From Gliomastix tumulicola (taxonomy: Eukaryota > Ascomycota > Sordariomycetes > Hypocreales > Bionectriaceae), in contig BCHX01000004.1 in NCBI GenBank assembly GCA_001599755.1, positions 62,001-126,000 on the forward strand: a stretch of 64,000 nucleotides of DNA. The letters run 5' to 3'. Shown here piece by piece: positions 36,893-47,197 of the stretch. A program made the position numbers and the translations under genes. The stretch's first letter is position 1. Each line of letters begins with the position of its first letter. The notes below the pieces were generated by a model that saw only the letters and a list, made by a program, of their open reading frames with translations, searched no databases and was not told where the DNA came from.

Positions 36893-38963
36893 GATATCGA
36901 TTAGTTCAAGATGTGGTAGTACTTACTTTTGGACGCCCCGCGGCTCTATCTGCAAGTCGTTCGCTCGTCGTGAGAAAGGAATGTCGTAGCGGGAGCGTAT
37001 TAGGAAGTGAATGTCGTGAAGTGGATTTTCAAAGGCCCAAGTAGGATACGTGCAGGTATGCGTGGACGCGAAACGGGAAGCGGGAAGCGGTATGGCAAAA
37101 GAACGACTGCAGCAAACGGATCTAGTCGTCTCAGCGTAGAATATAAAAGAGCATCGACGTGGTCGTGGTGCTCGTGACAAGTGACTAATGTTGACCACAA
37201 CGTCAAGTGAGTGAAGCGTTCCAGCTTCAAGATGAGTTCTGGTCAAGAATATCAAGCCATGAGGCACTGAGAATGGCAAGACGGACGTCGAGAGGAAATG
37301 TTTAGGAGCAGAAACGGGATGCTGGGAGAGTGGATCAGAGATCCAGAGACAGATTGACCACCAGATGCATCACTTTACGACTCCCAGGTCAGGGGCACTT
37401 TTCCCGATCCGATGCAACGGGGTACGGCATATTAGAGCATGTACCGTCACATTCACGGGAGGGAGGGGTCCAGGTAGGAGAATATCGGCCATTGAGGCAG
37501 GGGAAGTGCCGTCTAAGGCGCGGCAAAGGGCGTATCCGGATGAACACGACCTCAGCCACGCCTCCAAGCGACGGCCGGGTGGGACGGGACGAGTCTTGCC
37601 AGCTCTTTCCAGCCTCACACTACTCACACTACTCACACTAGGCCCTCGTATGGGCAGCTGGCCAGGGGCATGTCCGTAGTAAGCAGTGATTGGTACGGAG
37701 TCGACGCCACCGAAACGATATAACGGCCATGAGGCCTGACCGAAAGCTTGGACATCGCGTTATAGCTCATTGACCTGCCGTGTCGAAGGAATGGGGAAAA
37801 TTTGATGTGGGCTGTTATGCACGATGACTTCGACATGCCGTCGGTGGTAAGAGTGCCAAGGAGAGCTCTCTTAGTTGCATCTTCTCTCTGTGTGGTCACC
37901 ATGATTGCACTTAAGCCATATAGCGGAGCGTGTTCTGGTCTCACCCTGAGCACAATTCCACTTGCTAGACTCGGGCTAAGTGAATAAGTTGAGAACGTGG
38001 GTTGAGTCGAGGTCTCACCCGTATAATAATCAGGTCTTGGGATGGAACTGATGCCTGCTCCTGTTGCCCCTTGCTGGAATGGAGACGTGAACGCGTATGT
38101 AGCATGCATTTGTAATGGCCCTTCCCCGTGAAAGCTTTCAATTAGTAGTTAAGGGTACCAGGTACGGAGGCTTTTCTCCTGTCTTTCTCTTCCTGGCTCT
38201 CCGTGAACCCTCTCCTCTGCCCCCAAACCGCCCTCTCCCCTCCCAGCCAAGGATCAATCCTTGCCCCCCCCGGGGCCTCTTCACCTTCTTCCGACATGTA
38301 CGAAGTAGACGATGGCACCACCATGGCCAGTCGTTTGTCTTGCAATGGCCCAACCTCCCCACAGCTGATGCATCGGGCGGGCCAGACGCACGTACAGGGG
38401 TCAGTCCAGCAAGTCCCAGGAAGCCCCGGTTCCTTCACTCCGTCGCGCCTATTCTGTGTGGATTCTGGAAGACCAGGCCTCTCTCAATACAGCGGATTGC
38501 CACTAGATCAGCACAGGATGGCGCCTAAAATGCCCAAGTCGAACTTTTTCCGCAGGGCCTTCACCATCCGTACTGGTTGGGCCATAGAAAAACCCAAGCC
38601 CAAGCCACGGATATTAGTGGCTCAAGTGTGCATACGTGTCTAGGCGGCAGCGGAGGTGAGCAGAGCACAAGACCGGGGGGCAAGAAATTGGGATCCATGA
38701 ACGGGGGGGGTGGTCTGTACGCACTGGTGGTAGGTCAGTATGATCACTTCAGCTCGTCCAATCAGTCAGCATGGAAAATCCTCGCCTGTTTGTGCTCCCC
38801 GTGGAGCTCAGGCGTCAATATCTGAACAGAGCCACCAGCAGAGGCGATCTCTGCACGCCGAAAGCACCGGCCCTCCTACCTGCAGCGAGCGAGCGCCCTG
38901 ATATGACACCGGTACGGTAAGCAGCTGTCATCCGGCATAGCAAGTCAAGTCGGTCTCAACGCC
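36893..38963. promoter_or_regulatory. Divergent intergenic region between the NRPS and the ABC transporter
   Basis: The two genes point away from each other with 2.07 kb between start codons, so both promoters must lie here. I find no convincing coding frame; short open frames lack domains or plausible splicing. The region holds a 27-bp triple tandem repeat (37614-37640) and a GTAAGT donor-like site just upstream of the NRPS start. No transcription-factor gene is present. Confidence 0.6.
37614..37640. repeat. Three exact tandem copies of CTCACACTA
   Basis: The nine-base unit CTCACACTA occurs three times without a mismatch, about 0.7 kb upstream of the NRPS start and 1.3 kb upstream of the transporter start. 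It could be a cluster of regulator sites or only a small microsatellite. Confidence 0.85.
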
Positions 38964-41900
38964 ATGGCTGCCAACAGCTCGACGCCGTGTGGGCAATTCC
39001 CTGACGACTCGTTCGGTCCGGTCGTGGATGAATGTGCCCGGGCATTCGACTTCACTCTCTTGTTCGAGGAGAGCATCCTCTCCATCCTGCCCTCGGCCCT
39101 TCTTCTCCTCGCCGCTCCAATCCGTTTGTTCTCGTTGCGCACGAGGAAAAGCGTCATTGCCGGAAATGGACTGCGGCTAGGTAAATTGGTATGACCATTC
39201 ACTCACTCCCTTCCCCTCCCCTGATCAACAGCATCACAATGTCATGCTTGAGCCTCCCTGATTCTAACCTCATGATGCATCAAGGCTGCCATTACAGCAT
39301 TTGGCGCCACTCAAGCAGCAATACTCGCCCTGTGGGCGCTCGACTCGACGCAGAAGACCAGCGCATCCGTAGCAGCGGCCTCACTGAACCTGGTCAACTC
39401 ACTCATCTTTGTCGCCCTGTCTTTCACCGAGCACTCCAAGTCTCTCCATCCCTCGGGTCTGCTCAATGGCTACCTGTTTTTCTCCATCCTCTTCGACATC
39501 GTGCGGACGAGGACGCTATGGATGATTGACTACAGCCAGCCAACGGCGATTCCTGCCATTTTCAGCGCCTCGCTGGGGCTCAAGGTCATGATACTGGTCC
39601 TCGAGGAGGCCAACAAGACCAGATTCATCCATGACTCGGTGACAGCGCAAGGCACGGCTGCCGAGGAGACAGCAGGCATATTCAGCCGCACCCTCTTTTG
39701 GTGGCTCAACGGCCTCATCTGGACTGGCTTCTCCAAGGTCCTGAACGTCGAGACACTGCCGACAATTGACCAGAGGCTCTGCTCCGAGTCGCTGCTGGCC
39801 AGATTCAGCAAGCGATGGGAGGAAGGTAAGGCTCTCCAGTGGCACCACGTCCACGACCCGTGAGCAGGACGTGAGACTCACAGGCTGACCCAACGCGTAG
39901 TACCCAAGGACGGGAACAATGTACTCATGATCACCGTCTTCAGAAGTCTGCTCTCCGCCGTCCTCGCCCCCGTCATTCCACTGCTCTGCATCCTCGCGCT
40001 CACCGTGACGCAGCCACTCCTGCTGCAGACCTTCTTGGAGTTTCTGAGCGAGCCGGACGATGGCACGCAGGAGCAAATGAACCGTGGCTGGGGGCTGGTC
40101 GCCGCCTATGCCATTGTCTACATCAGCGTCGCCGTACGTGTATCATGACGCCTCCATCTATCTGCCACTGTATCATCGCTAACTGAGCACAAGTTCGGGA
40201 CGGCCTGGTCCCAGCAGTTCGTCTACCGCTTCGTCAGCATGGTGCGAGGCATCCTGGTCACCACCATCTACCGCAAGACGACGAATGTCAGCATCGTCGG
40301 GCTCGATGATGCTGCTGCCGTCACGCTGATGAGCACTGATGTCGAGAGAATTGTTGCTGGCCTCGCCATGATGCACGAGATCTGGACCACGATCCTGCAG
40401 ATTGGCGTCTCGCTTTTCCTGCTGTACAGGCTCATCTGGGTCGCGATTGTCATTCCTTTGTTCATGTTCCTCCGTGAGTACTCTCTCTCTCTCTCTCTCC
40501 CCTCGGCATCGGAATGAAGCAAGATCTAACCCGCGCTGCAGTGTGTGGTGTTGCGACTGGCGCACTTGCCGGGCAAGCTGGTGAGCGACAGTCACGATGG
40601 ATGGAAGCTATCGAGAAGCGTGTCGGTAAGCGCTATATCACCTTTGCGATATGAATCTCTTCGTATCCCCAAGACTGACTCATCATCACTACAGGCGTCA
40701 CATCGTCCATGCTCGGGTCCATGAAGGGTGTGAAGATGTCGGGCCTTTCAGACAAGATGTCATCCATCATCTCCAGCCTGCGACTCGGAGAGATCGCCTC
40801 AGCCCATCGGTATCGAGTCATGCTGGTCTACGTCGTCGTCCTCTGTAAGCTTCACTCCCACTGCAATCTTATCACCAGCGTGCTCACCATAGCATTCCCG
40901 CCATAGCCTACACTCCCAGCACCATCTCGCCCATCATCACCTTCGCTGCCTACTCAAAGATTGCCGACAACAGGGATACCGTCCTCGACTCGACTCGCAT
41001 ATTCACAACACTGTCCCTCATCGCGCTTATCACCGAGCCACTCACGGCCCTGTTCCACGCTCTCCCTGAGTTCTTCACGGCAGTCGCCTGCTTCGGCCGC
41101 ATCCAACGATTCCTTCTCGCCGAGCCCCGTCGGGACACGAGAGATTGCATCCAAGCTGGCGCCACGAGAATCGTGTCGGTCGCATCGCAGCATTCTGACA
41201 CAGAATCTGACCCCGAGCTTAAGCTAAAGCACGGCGGCGACAATGCTGCTCTAGGAAAGGGGATCGGTCCAGGTGATGCCATTACCATCCGTGACGGCAA
41301 TTTTGGCTGGAAGTCCGGCGAAGACGAGGTTCCTCTCCTGAAGAATGTCAACCTTACAGTGCCCGCCTCCAAATTGACCGTCATCATCGGCCCCGTCGGC
41401 AGTGGCAAGAGCACTCTGCTCAAGGCGGTCCTCGGAGAGACCCCAGTCGCCGAGGGCAGCATTCTGCTATCCACGCGCGAGATGTCCTTCTGCGACCAGA
41501 CCCCGTGGTTGACTAATCAGACCCTTCAAGCCAACATCACGGCATTCTCGAAGTATGACGCCAGCTGGTACTCTTCCGTCATTCGGGCTTGTGCTCTCGA
41601 CCAAGACCTGGCTCAACTCCCCGAGGGTGACCAGTCCATGGTCGGCAGTAAAGGCATCACTCTGAGCGGAGGTCAGAAGCAGCGTGTGGTAAGCAGGCAT
41701 CTGTCCGTTCATACCACATGATAAATAAATCCATGCTCACTCACAGGACTAGGCACTCGCCCGCGCCATTTATGCTCGACGACCGATTGCCGTGTTCGAT
41801 GACATCTTCAGCGGCCTCGATTCAGAGACGCAAAAGCATGTCTTCGATCACATCTTTGGCGCCAATGGCCTCCTGCGGTCCCAAGACGTCACCATGCTTC

Positions 41901-44221
41901 TGGCCACCCACGCAGGTATGTTGGTAGTCTCTCTATATCATCCGCTCTGCTAATGGGGTTTCCTTGACAGTTCACCTTCTACCTCACGCCGATAATATCA
42001 TTGCCCTCGACACGGAAGGCAAAATCGCCGCCCAAGGAACATTTTCTCAGCTTAATGCAAAGGACGGCTATATTCATCGCTTCGGCTTGGAGAGCTTAGC
42101 TGAAGGAGCGTCTCAAGTTAAGGATGGAGAAAAAGAGGAGGCCTCAAAGGTAGATCCCCTGCAAAGGGCCGAGGAAGAGGCGGTGCCCAAAGTCATAGAT
42201 GACGAAGCCCGTCGTCTCGGCGACCGTACGGTGTACAAGTACTACTTCCAGCAGGTTGGGGCCCTCAACATGACCATCTTCTTCGCTATCATGTTGATTT
42301 GGATCTTCATGCTCAAGTTCCCAGGTACGTTCTTTACGCACTCCTCGCTTTCTCGTCTGTCTGTCTTGGTTGTCTAACACGTTGATCGCCTACTCTAGAG
42401 ATTTGGCTCAAGTGGTGGGGAGACTCCAACATGAGGAATCCTGGCCAGGAGAACGGCAAGTATCTCGGTGTCTACACGGTGTTCCAGGTGCTGGCCCTCA
42501 TTGCTCTCGCTCTTGATGCCAGGTATGCAACATTCCCCCCCTCCATGGACACTGGTGTATCTCTAATCTTGAGGCTCTGATCAGGCACCTTCTTCTTGTG
42601 ATTGTGGTTGTTTCCGGCAAGAAACTCCATTCAAGCCTCCTTCGCACCGTCCTTCGCGCCCCGATGCTGTTCTTTGCCTCGACAGACGTCGGCTCCATCA
42701 TCAACCACTTCAGCCAGGACATCCAGCTCATCGACGCCGAACTTCCCATCGCCTTCCTGAACGTCTGTGCCAACGGCTTTGTGGTCGTCGCTCAGGCCAT
42801 CATGATCATCCCCGCCTCGTACTGGCTTGTCCTCACGTACCCATTCCTGTTTGGCATTCTCTATGCTGTCCAGAAGTACTACCTGCGTACGTCTCGGCAG
42901 CTACGTTTCCTCGACCTGGAGGCCAAGAGCCCTCTCTACTCGCAGTTTCTTGAGACGCTCAGTGGTCTCACGACAATCCGTGCCTTCGCGTGGCAGGATG
43001 AGCTTGTCACGCTGAACGACGAGCGCCTTGACCGGTCCCAGAAGCCGTTCTACCTGCTGTACAGTATCCAGCGCTGGCTCAATCTGGTTCTGGACCTCAT
43101 CACGTGCGGCCTCGCCATTGTCCTCACCGCCGTGTCCATCAATCTCCGCGGCCATGTCAGCCCGGGTTTTGCAGGAGTGGCATTGTACAACGTCATGACG
43201 CTGAGTGCAGCCATGAAGGCTGCCGTCACGGTGTGGACTGTCCTTGAAACATCCATCGGCGCCGTTGCCAGGGTCAAGAGCTTCGAGGAGACGACACCAT
43301 CAGAGAACAAGCCCGAGGAGACGGACGCTCCCCCCGAGAATTGGCCCAGCCAGGGCGGTTTGGAGCTTCAAGGCGTGAACGCCTCGTACAGGTAACGGCC
43401 CGTGACAAGAGTAGTGCACACATCGTTGGCTATTATACTGACATTTACTACAGCGAGAGCTCACCGAGTGTATTGAACGACGTTTCGCTCTCCATCAAGC
43501 CCGGCGAAAAGATCGGCATATGCGGCCGCAGCGGGAGTGGCAAGAGCTCGCTTATCCTCGCCATATTCCGCATGATCGAGCTCAACGAGGGCACAATCAC
43601 GATCGACGGCATCGATATTTCCATCCTCAGCCGCGGAGCCCTTCGGGAGCGACTGAATGCCATCCCCCAGGATCCCTTCTTCCTCAGCGGAACTGTCCGG
43701 GAGAACTGCGACCCACGTGGCACGTCTACGGATGAAGCTATTGAAGATGCGCTGCGCAAGGTGCATTTGTGGGATGTCATCGAGGACAAGGGTGGTCTCG
43801 GCGCCGAGCTGACGCAGGACTTCTTCTCTCATGGACAGAGGCAGCTGTTCTGCCTGGCTCGCGCCATTCTGCATCCCAGCAAGATTGTCATCATGGACGA
43901 AGCTACGAGCAAGTACGTATTCCAACGGCTACGCGAAATCTAAGGGGAGGTTCACTGACATCCAACTCCAGCGTCGATATCGACACAGACAAAATCATGC
44001 AGGAGGTCATCCGGGCCTCCTTCAGCAGCGCCACCATCATCGCCGTCGCACACCGTCTCGACACGATTCTCGACTTTGACAGTGTGGTAGTGGTCGACAA
44101 GGGTGTTGTGATCGAGCACGAGAATCCGCGGGCACTTCTGTCGAAACCCTCTGCATTCAAGGCGCTATACGAGATGTACGACAGCGGCAAAGACGAGGTC
44201 TCACCCGAGACAGCGTCATAA
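38964..44221 (+). CDS. ABCC-type (MRP/YCF1-like) full ABC transporter, 13 exons
   Basis: This gene encodes a predicted ATP-driven exporter of 1483 residues. Exons: 38964-39188, 39285-39825, 39901-40133, 40194-40473, 40542-40625, 40695-40844, 40907-41688, 41753-41915, 41971-42324, 42399-42522, 42585-43391, 43454-43912 and 43972-44221; the sum is divisible by three. The N-terminus (DDSFGPVV, FDFTLLFEESILSILPSALL) is typical of the TMD0 of fungal ABCC proteins. TMD1 and NBD1 follow: Walker A GPVGSGKST near residue 666, signature LSGGQKQR near 757, Walker B with VFDDIFSGLD. TMD2 and NBD2 come next: GRSGSGKSS near 1271, degenerate signature FSHGQRQ, Walker B IVIMDEATSN. Asp replacing the catalytic Glu in NBD1 is usual for ABCC. 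Divergent placement beside the NRPS suggests peptide export or self-protection; this is inference. Confidence 0.95.
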
Positions 44222-44679
44222 CCGCGTCACGTTGCAAGGAGTGCAAATTGCACCATCGCGTTTTCCCCTGAAATAGATAATCATAGAACAAATTTTACAT
44301 AAGACATAATATATACACGACAGCTGAACACGAGGTCCTAGACACACTCCCCCTCCAAGTGTCACTGTGACTCCAGCGAGCCCCATAGGCGAGACGACGT
44401 GACTTACAGGCTGCCTCAGCCCCAGGCGCCCGTTATAATTTATAGCGCTGAACCCCTGAAACCCCCACAGCTCAGCGCAACGGAGGCGGGACGCTTCGCG
44501 ATCAAACAAGATGGAGGCCATGGAAGCAATCACGCAAGGGAGAGTCAGACACGGCACGTTGCACTAATTAGAGTCTGCCTTGCTCTCAGCTCATGCAGGT
44601 CTGGCTGTCGGAGAAGCGCTGGTTGGCTGGAAAGGAGCACAAGTGCCGATGTGGCTCTGCACGTTGCCTCCTAGCGCCT

Positions 44680-44709
44680 TTTCCCTCTCTTTTTTTTTCT
44701 TTTTTTTTC
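44680..44709 (+). repeat. Polypyrimidine (CT/T) tract
   Basis: About 30 nearly uninterrupted pyrimidines, mostly T, lie 320 bp upstream of the 45029 start codon. CT-rich tracts are common in fungal promoters, so it may belong to that promoter. Confidence 0.7.
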
Positions 44710-44814
44710 ACTCCCGATATTGCGATATTGCGGGCTGCAGCAGCCACGACGCCAGGGCCACTTTTCTCTCTCGATATGCCGGCCTCTCTCTCGATACTGC
44801 GGCCATCCAAGAAG

Positions 44815-44846
44815 GTAGTAAAGATACGTAGTAAAGATACGTAGTA
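44815..44846. repeat. Tandem 13-bp repeat GTAGTAAAGATAC, 2.5 copies
   Basis: Two exact copies of GTAGTAAAGATAC are followed by the first six bases of a third, about 180 bp before the 45029 start codon. Its function is unknown. Confidence 0.8.
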
Positions 44847-45028
44847 GAGGAACGTGGCAGGGAGCAATGGCGATATACAGAGTTTGTGCGTCCCTGTAGA
44901 CTCTCCGTCTGTAGTATTTTGTTAGTGTACCTACTACCTACCTGCCCGTAAGAGCCCCTACATACTACATTGGCCACAGCTGCAAGCCGCACATCATCTC
45001 GCTACACCGACCCATCATAGAAACAATC

Positions 45029-45712
45029 ATGGCGGCGACTCCAAGCGATGCTGGAGCAAGCTACATCTCCAGCAGGCCCGTCCCTCCCCATCTGGCGGCC
45101 CAGGGCGAGGACAAAGACCATGCTCCCGTCATGCACAGGATTCAGCTGGGCACTGATGCAAGCAGTGCTCCGGCCGCCTCTACCCTCCGGTTCCCGCGGC
45201 CGGAGAACATCTGGCTGAGCCGTGATGTCGACCGGGCCGACTGGACGGCCTTTACGAAAGATCTACTACCGCGTCGTGCTACCGGTGCGGCTCTTACGAC
45301 TACTGCTACTGCTACTACTACTACTACTGCTGCTACAACAAATGGCAGCGAGGATGGCGATCAAGCTGTCGCCGCTGACGAGACCACCCGCCGGGAGCAC
45401 CTGACTACTGTCCTGGAGCAGTGGAACAAGGGCTTCTTCGAGCCTCGGGGCCTGGCCATCGTTGCGCAGTTTGGCGACGAAGAGGTCGGCGCGCCCTCGT
45501 CAACGGCGGTGCCAGAAGGCGAAGAGAGCAACACATCGGCGGCCAGTGCGCAGAGTAAGCAGCCCAGCCGGGGATTTGGTCTCAAGCTGGGCAATTCGCT
45601 GCTCGGCGTGTCGCTGCCGCCTCATTCACACGGCTACGGCCTTCGGCTGGGAGGCGTGCTGCTTGGAGTCAGGGTCGACGATGATGATGAAGGCGAGGAC
45701 AAGGGAAAATAA
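45029..45712 (+). CDS. Uncharacterised 227-aa protein with Thr/Ala run and duplicated C-terminal motif
   Basis: This is a single-exon frame beginning ACAATCATGG, a good fungal start context. I recognise no family. The N-terminal half contains PRPENIWLSRDVDRADWTAF, followed by a Thr/Ala-rich run of about 20 residues coded by an ACT/GCT microsatellite, then a folded-looking block (REHLTTVLEQWNKGFFEPRG). The C-terminus has two similar blocks, FGLKLGNSLLGVSL and YGLRLGGVLLGVRV, then an acidic tail DDDDEGEDKGK. The paired glycine-rich hydrophobic blocks could insert into a membrane or self-associate. There is no signal peptide. It lies 0.8 kb after the transporter; a role in the NRPS pathway is unsupported. 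Confidence 0.7.
   Translation: MAATPSDAGASYISSRPVPPHLAAQGEDKDHAPVMHRIQLGTDASSAPAASTLRFPRPENIWLSRDVDRADWTAFTKDLLPRRATGAALTTTATATTTTTAATTNGSEDGDQAVAADETTRREHLTTVLEQWNKGFFEPRGLAIVAQFGDEEVGAPSSTAVPEGEESNTSAASAQSKQPSRGFGLKLGNSLLGVSLPPHSHGYGLRLGGVLLGVRVDDDDEGEDKGK
45290..45342 (+). repeat. In-frame ACT/GCT trinucleotide microsatellite
   Basis: A run of ACT, GCT and ACA codons encodes a Thr/Ala tract in the 227-aa protein. Such runs are length-variable between isolates. Confidence 0.8.
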
Positions 45713-47197
45713 AGCATCACGGATTGGAAGCCGTTTGAGCAAGGCGACATGTAAACATTGGAACAGACACGCTCCACTGTCTTCCAGCACGTCGCGCATC
45801 AGCGTCGAGGGACTCGGGCCTACCCTAGACATCAACCTCTGTGATTTCGCGAAGCCTTTTCTACCATTAATGACGGCCATTGGGGTTCGAAGTCCTACTT
45901 AGATTTATTCACGAAGTAAATAATCTATGGCAGAATGAATTTAGTCTTTATCTCGTACGTGCTGTGACATACTAAGGTGAACTGCCATGATGGGGTCAAG
46001 AGGCGTATTAGAGGTTCATCAAAATATCTGTCTTCCACACATGTCCGTCTCCCCATTCGTGTGGAAATTCTCCCATACCATCTACGGTAAGCAGGCAGAA
46101 CCTCATATTCACGAAAGGGATTTCTAATCAAGGCTTATGACGAAGCAACTTCCAAGATGACTCGACAACGCGATAGAGGGCGACGAAGGCGAACATAACG
46201 TCAAAGTTGCTGTCGCATTGTGGATGGACGCGCTTGGTGTTTATCGCCCCCTTCACTTGGGGATGCCGGGGCCAGATTTCCCTCCCTCCAAAAAAAACCC
46301 CCCCCAAAAAAACCCCAAGCTGGCTCTTCCTAGATATTGGTCATCGCACTTCTGGTTCTTGCAAATGTCTTGGGCTCACGGCGGCCCTCACAAGAAGAGA
46401 TTTTGCTATCAGGGCGATGCGCCGATGGTAGAACCTGGCACTAGTGATCTCTGATCCGTACGGGCATTGGAGGCAGGGTATAGATTCCTGCACACTGCAC
46501 TGTCCCTTCCCGGCTTCAAGGAGCTGCGTTCCAAGCCTCGAAAACCGAGATACCGAATATGGGATGATATTTTATGAGCCTTGGATACTCTTGGGGGTTG
46601 GTTTAGAGTCTACGATTGTCTGGTGAAGGAAGAGGCAGCACCAGCTTCCAGGGCGCGACGCGTCGTGCTGGAAGTAGCGCATTTCTGTCGCTGATTCCCC
46701 TGCCAAACCCCGCTCTGACCACCAAAGAGTCAGTCCATGCCCAATCAAGGGCATCTTATCATTGACGAGGCACGGCCTGGATCCTTGATCATCCTTCTGG
46801 AGCGATGCCAGTTTGGCGGAGGGATGGACTGCGCTAAACGCGATGCAACTGTTCTGGTCGCGAAAATGCCATTCTGCGTGTTTTCCACGGTCTGGCAGAC
46901 CCAGGAGAAAGAGCCTGATGCCAGATTCATATATGGAGCCGGCTGTCTATTGCTCTGTCGCTCACATTCGCATCTCTGTCAGATGGGGAAGCACAAAAGA
47001 CCCCTGAATCAGACGGTGTGATGGCCGATTTTCCCAGCACCTGGTCCCTCGCCGGAACGATCGGAAGGCACCCTGAATGTGATGTCTCGCTTCATCTCTT
47101 CGATGTTGGCTGCTGAGGCACACATATTTCTTGGGTCTTTGTTCTGCACTGGATCATAGCTGCTCTCGACTGTCTCCGGAACACGCTCGATGCCCAG
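45713..47197. other. 1.5 kb gene-free region
   Basis: Only short frames without codon bias or domains are present. A homopolymer-rich patch of alternating A8, C8 and A7 runs lies at 46288-46316. The last few hundred bases should contain the promoter of the GH3 gene, but no clear TATA element is seen. Confidence 0.55.
46288..46316 (+). repeat. Alternating poly-A and poly-C runs
   Basis: Consecutive runs of A, C, A and C (about 8, 8, 7 and 4 bases) form a low-complexity patch prone to sequencing and replication slippage. Confidence 0.75.

Larger units (their letters stand above)
44222..45028. other. Intergenic region with low-complexity promoter-like sequence
   Basis: This 0.8 kb stretch separates the transporter stop codon from the next start. 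It holds the transporter 3' end, a polypyrimidine tract at 44680-44709, a repeated CTCTCTCGATA motif near 44767-44800 and a 13-bp direct repeat at 44815-44846. No gene is supported. Confidence 0.6.

Noticed and set aside
36923..37279. A 118-codon minus-strand frame as an upstream NRPS exon
   Set aside because: It has no similarity to a C domain, and joining it through the nearby donor and acceptor puts the NRPS out of frame.
38115..38643. Overlapping plus-strand frames of 137 and 146 codons in the divergent promoter
   Set aside because: They are Pro/Ser-rich with no domain, overlap each other in different frames and have no splice partners.
46288..46316. A/C homopolymer patch as a structured element
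   Set aside because: It has no symmetry or repeat beyond the runs; it is best read as low-complexity sequence.
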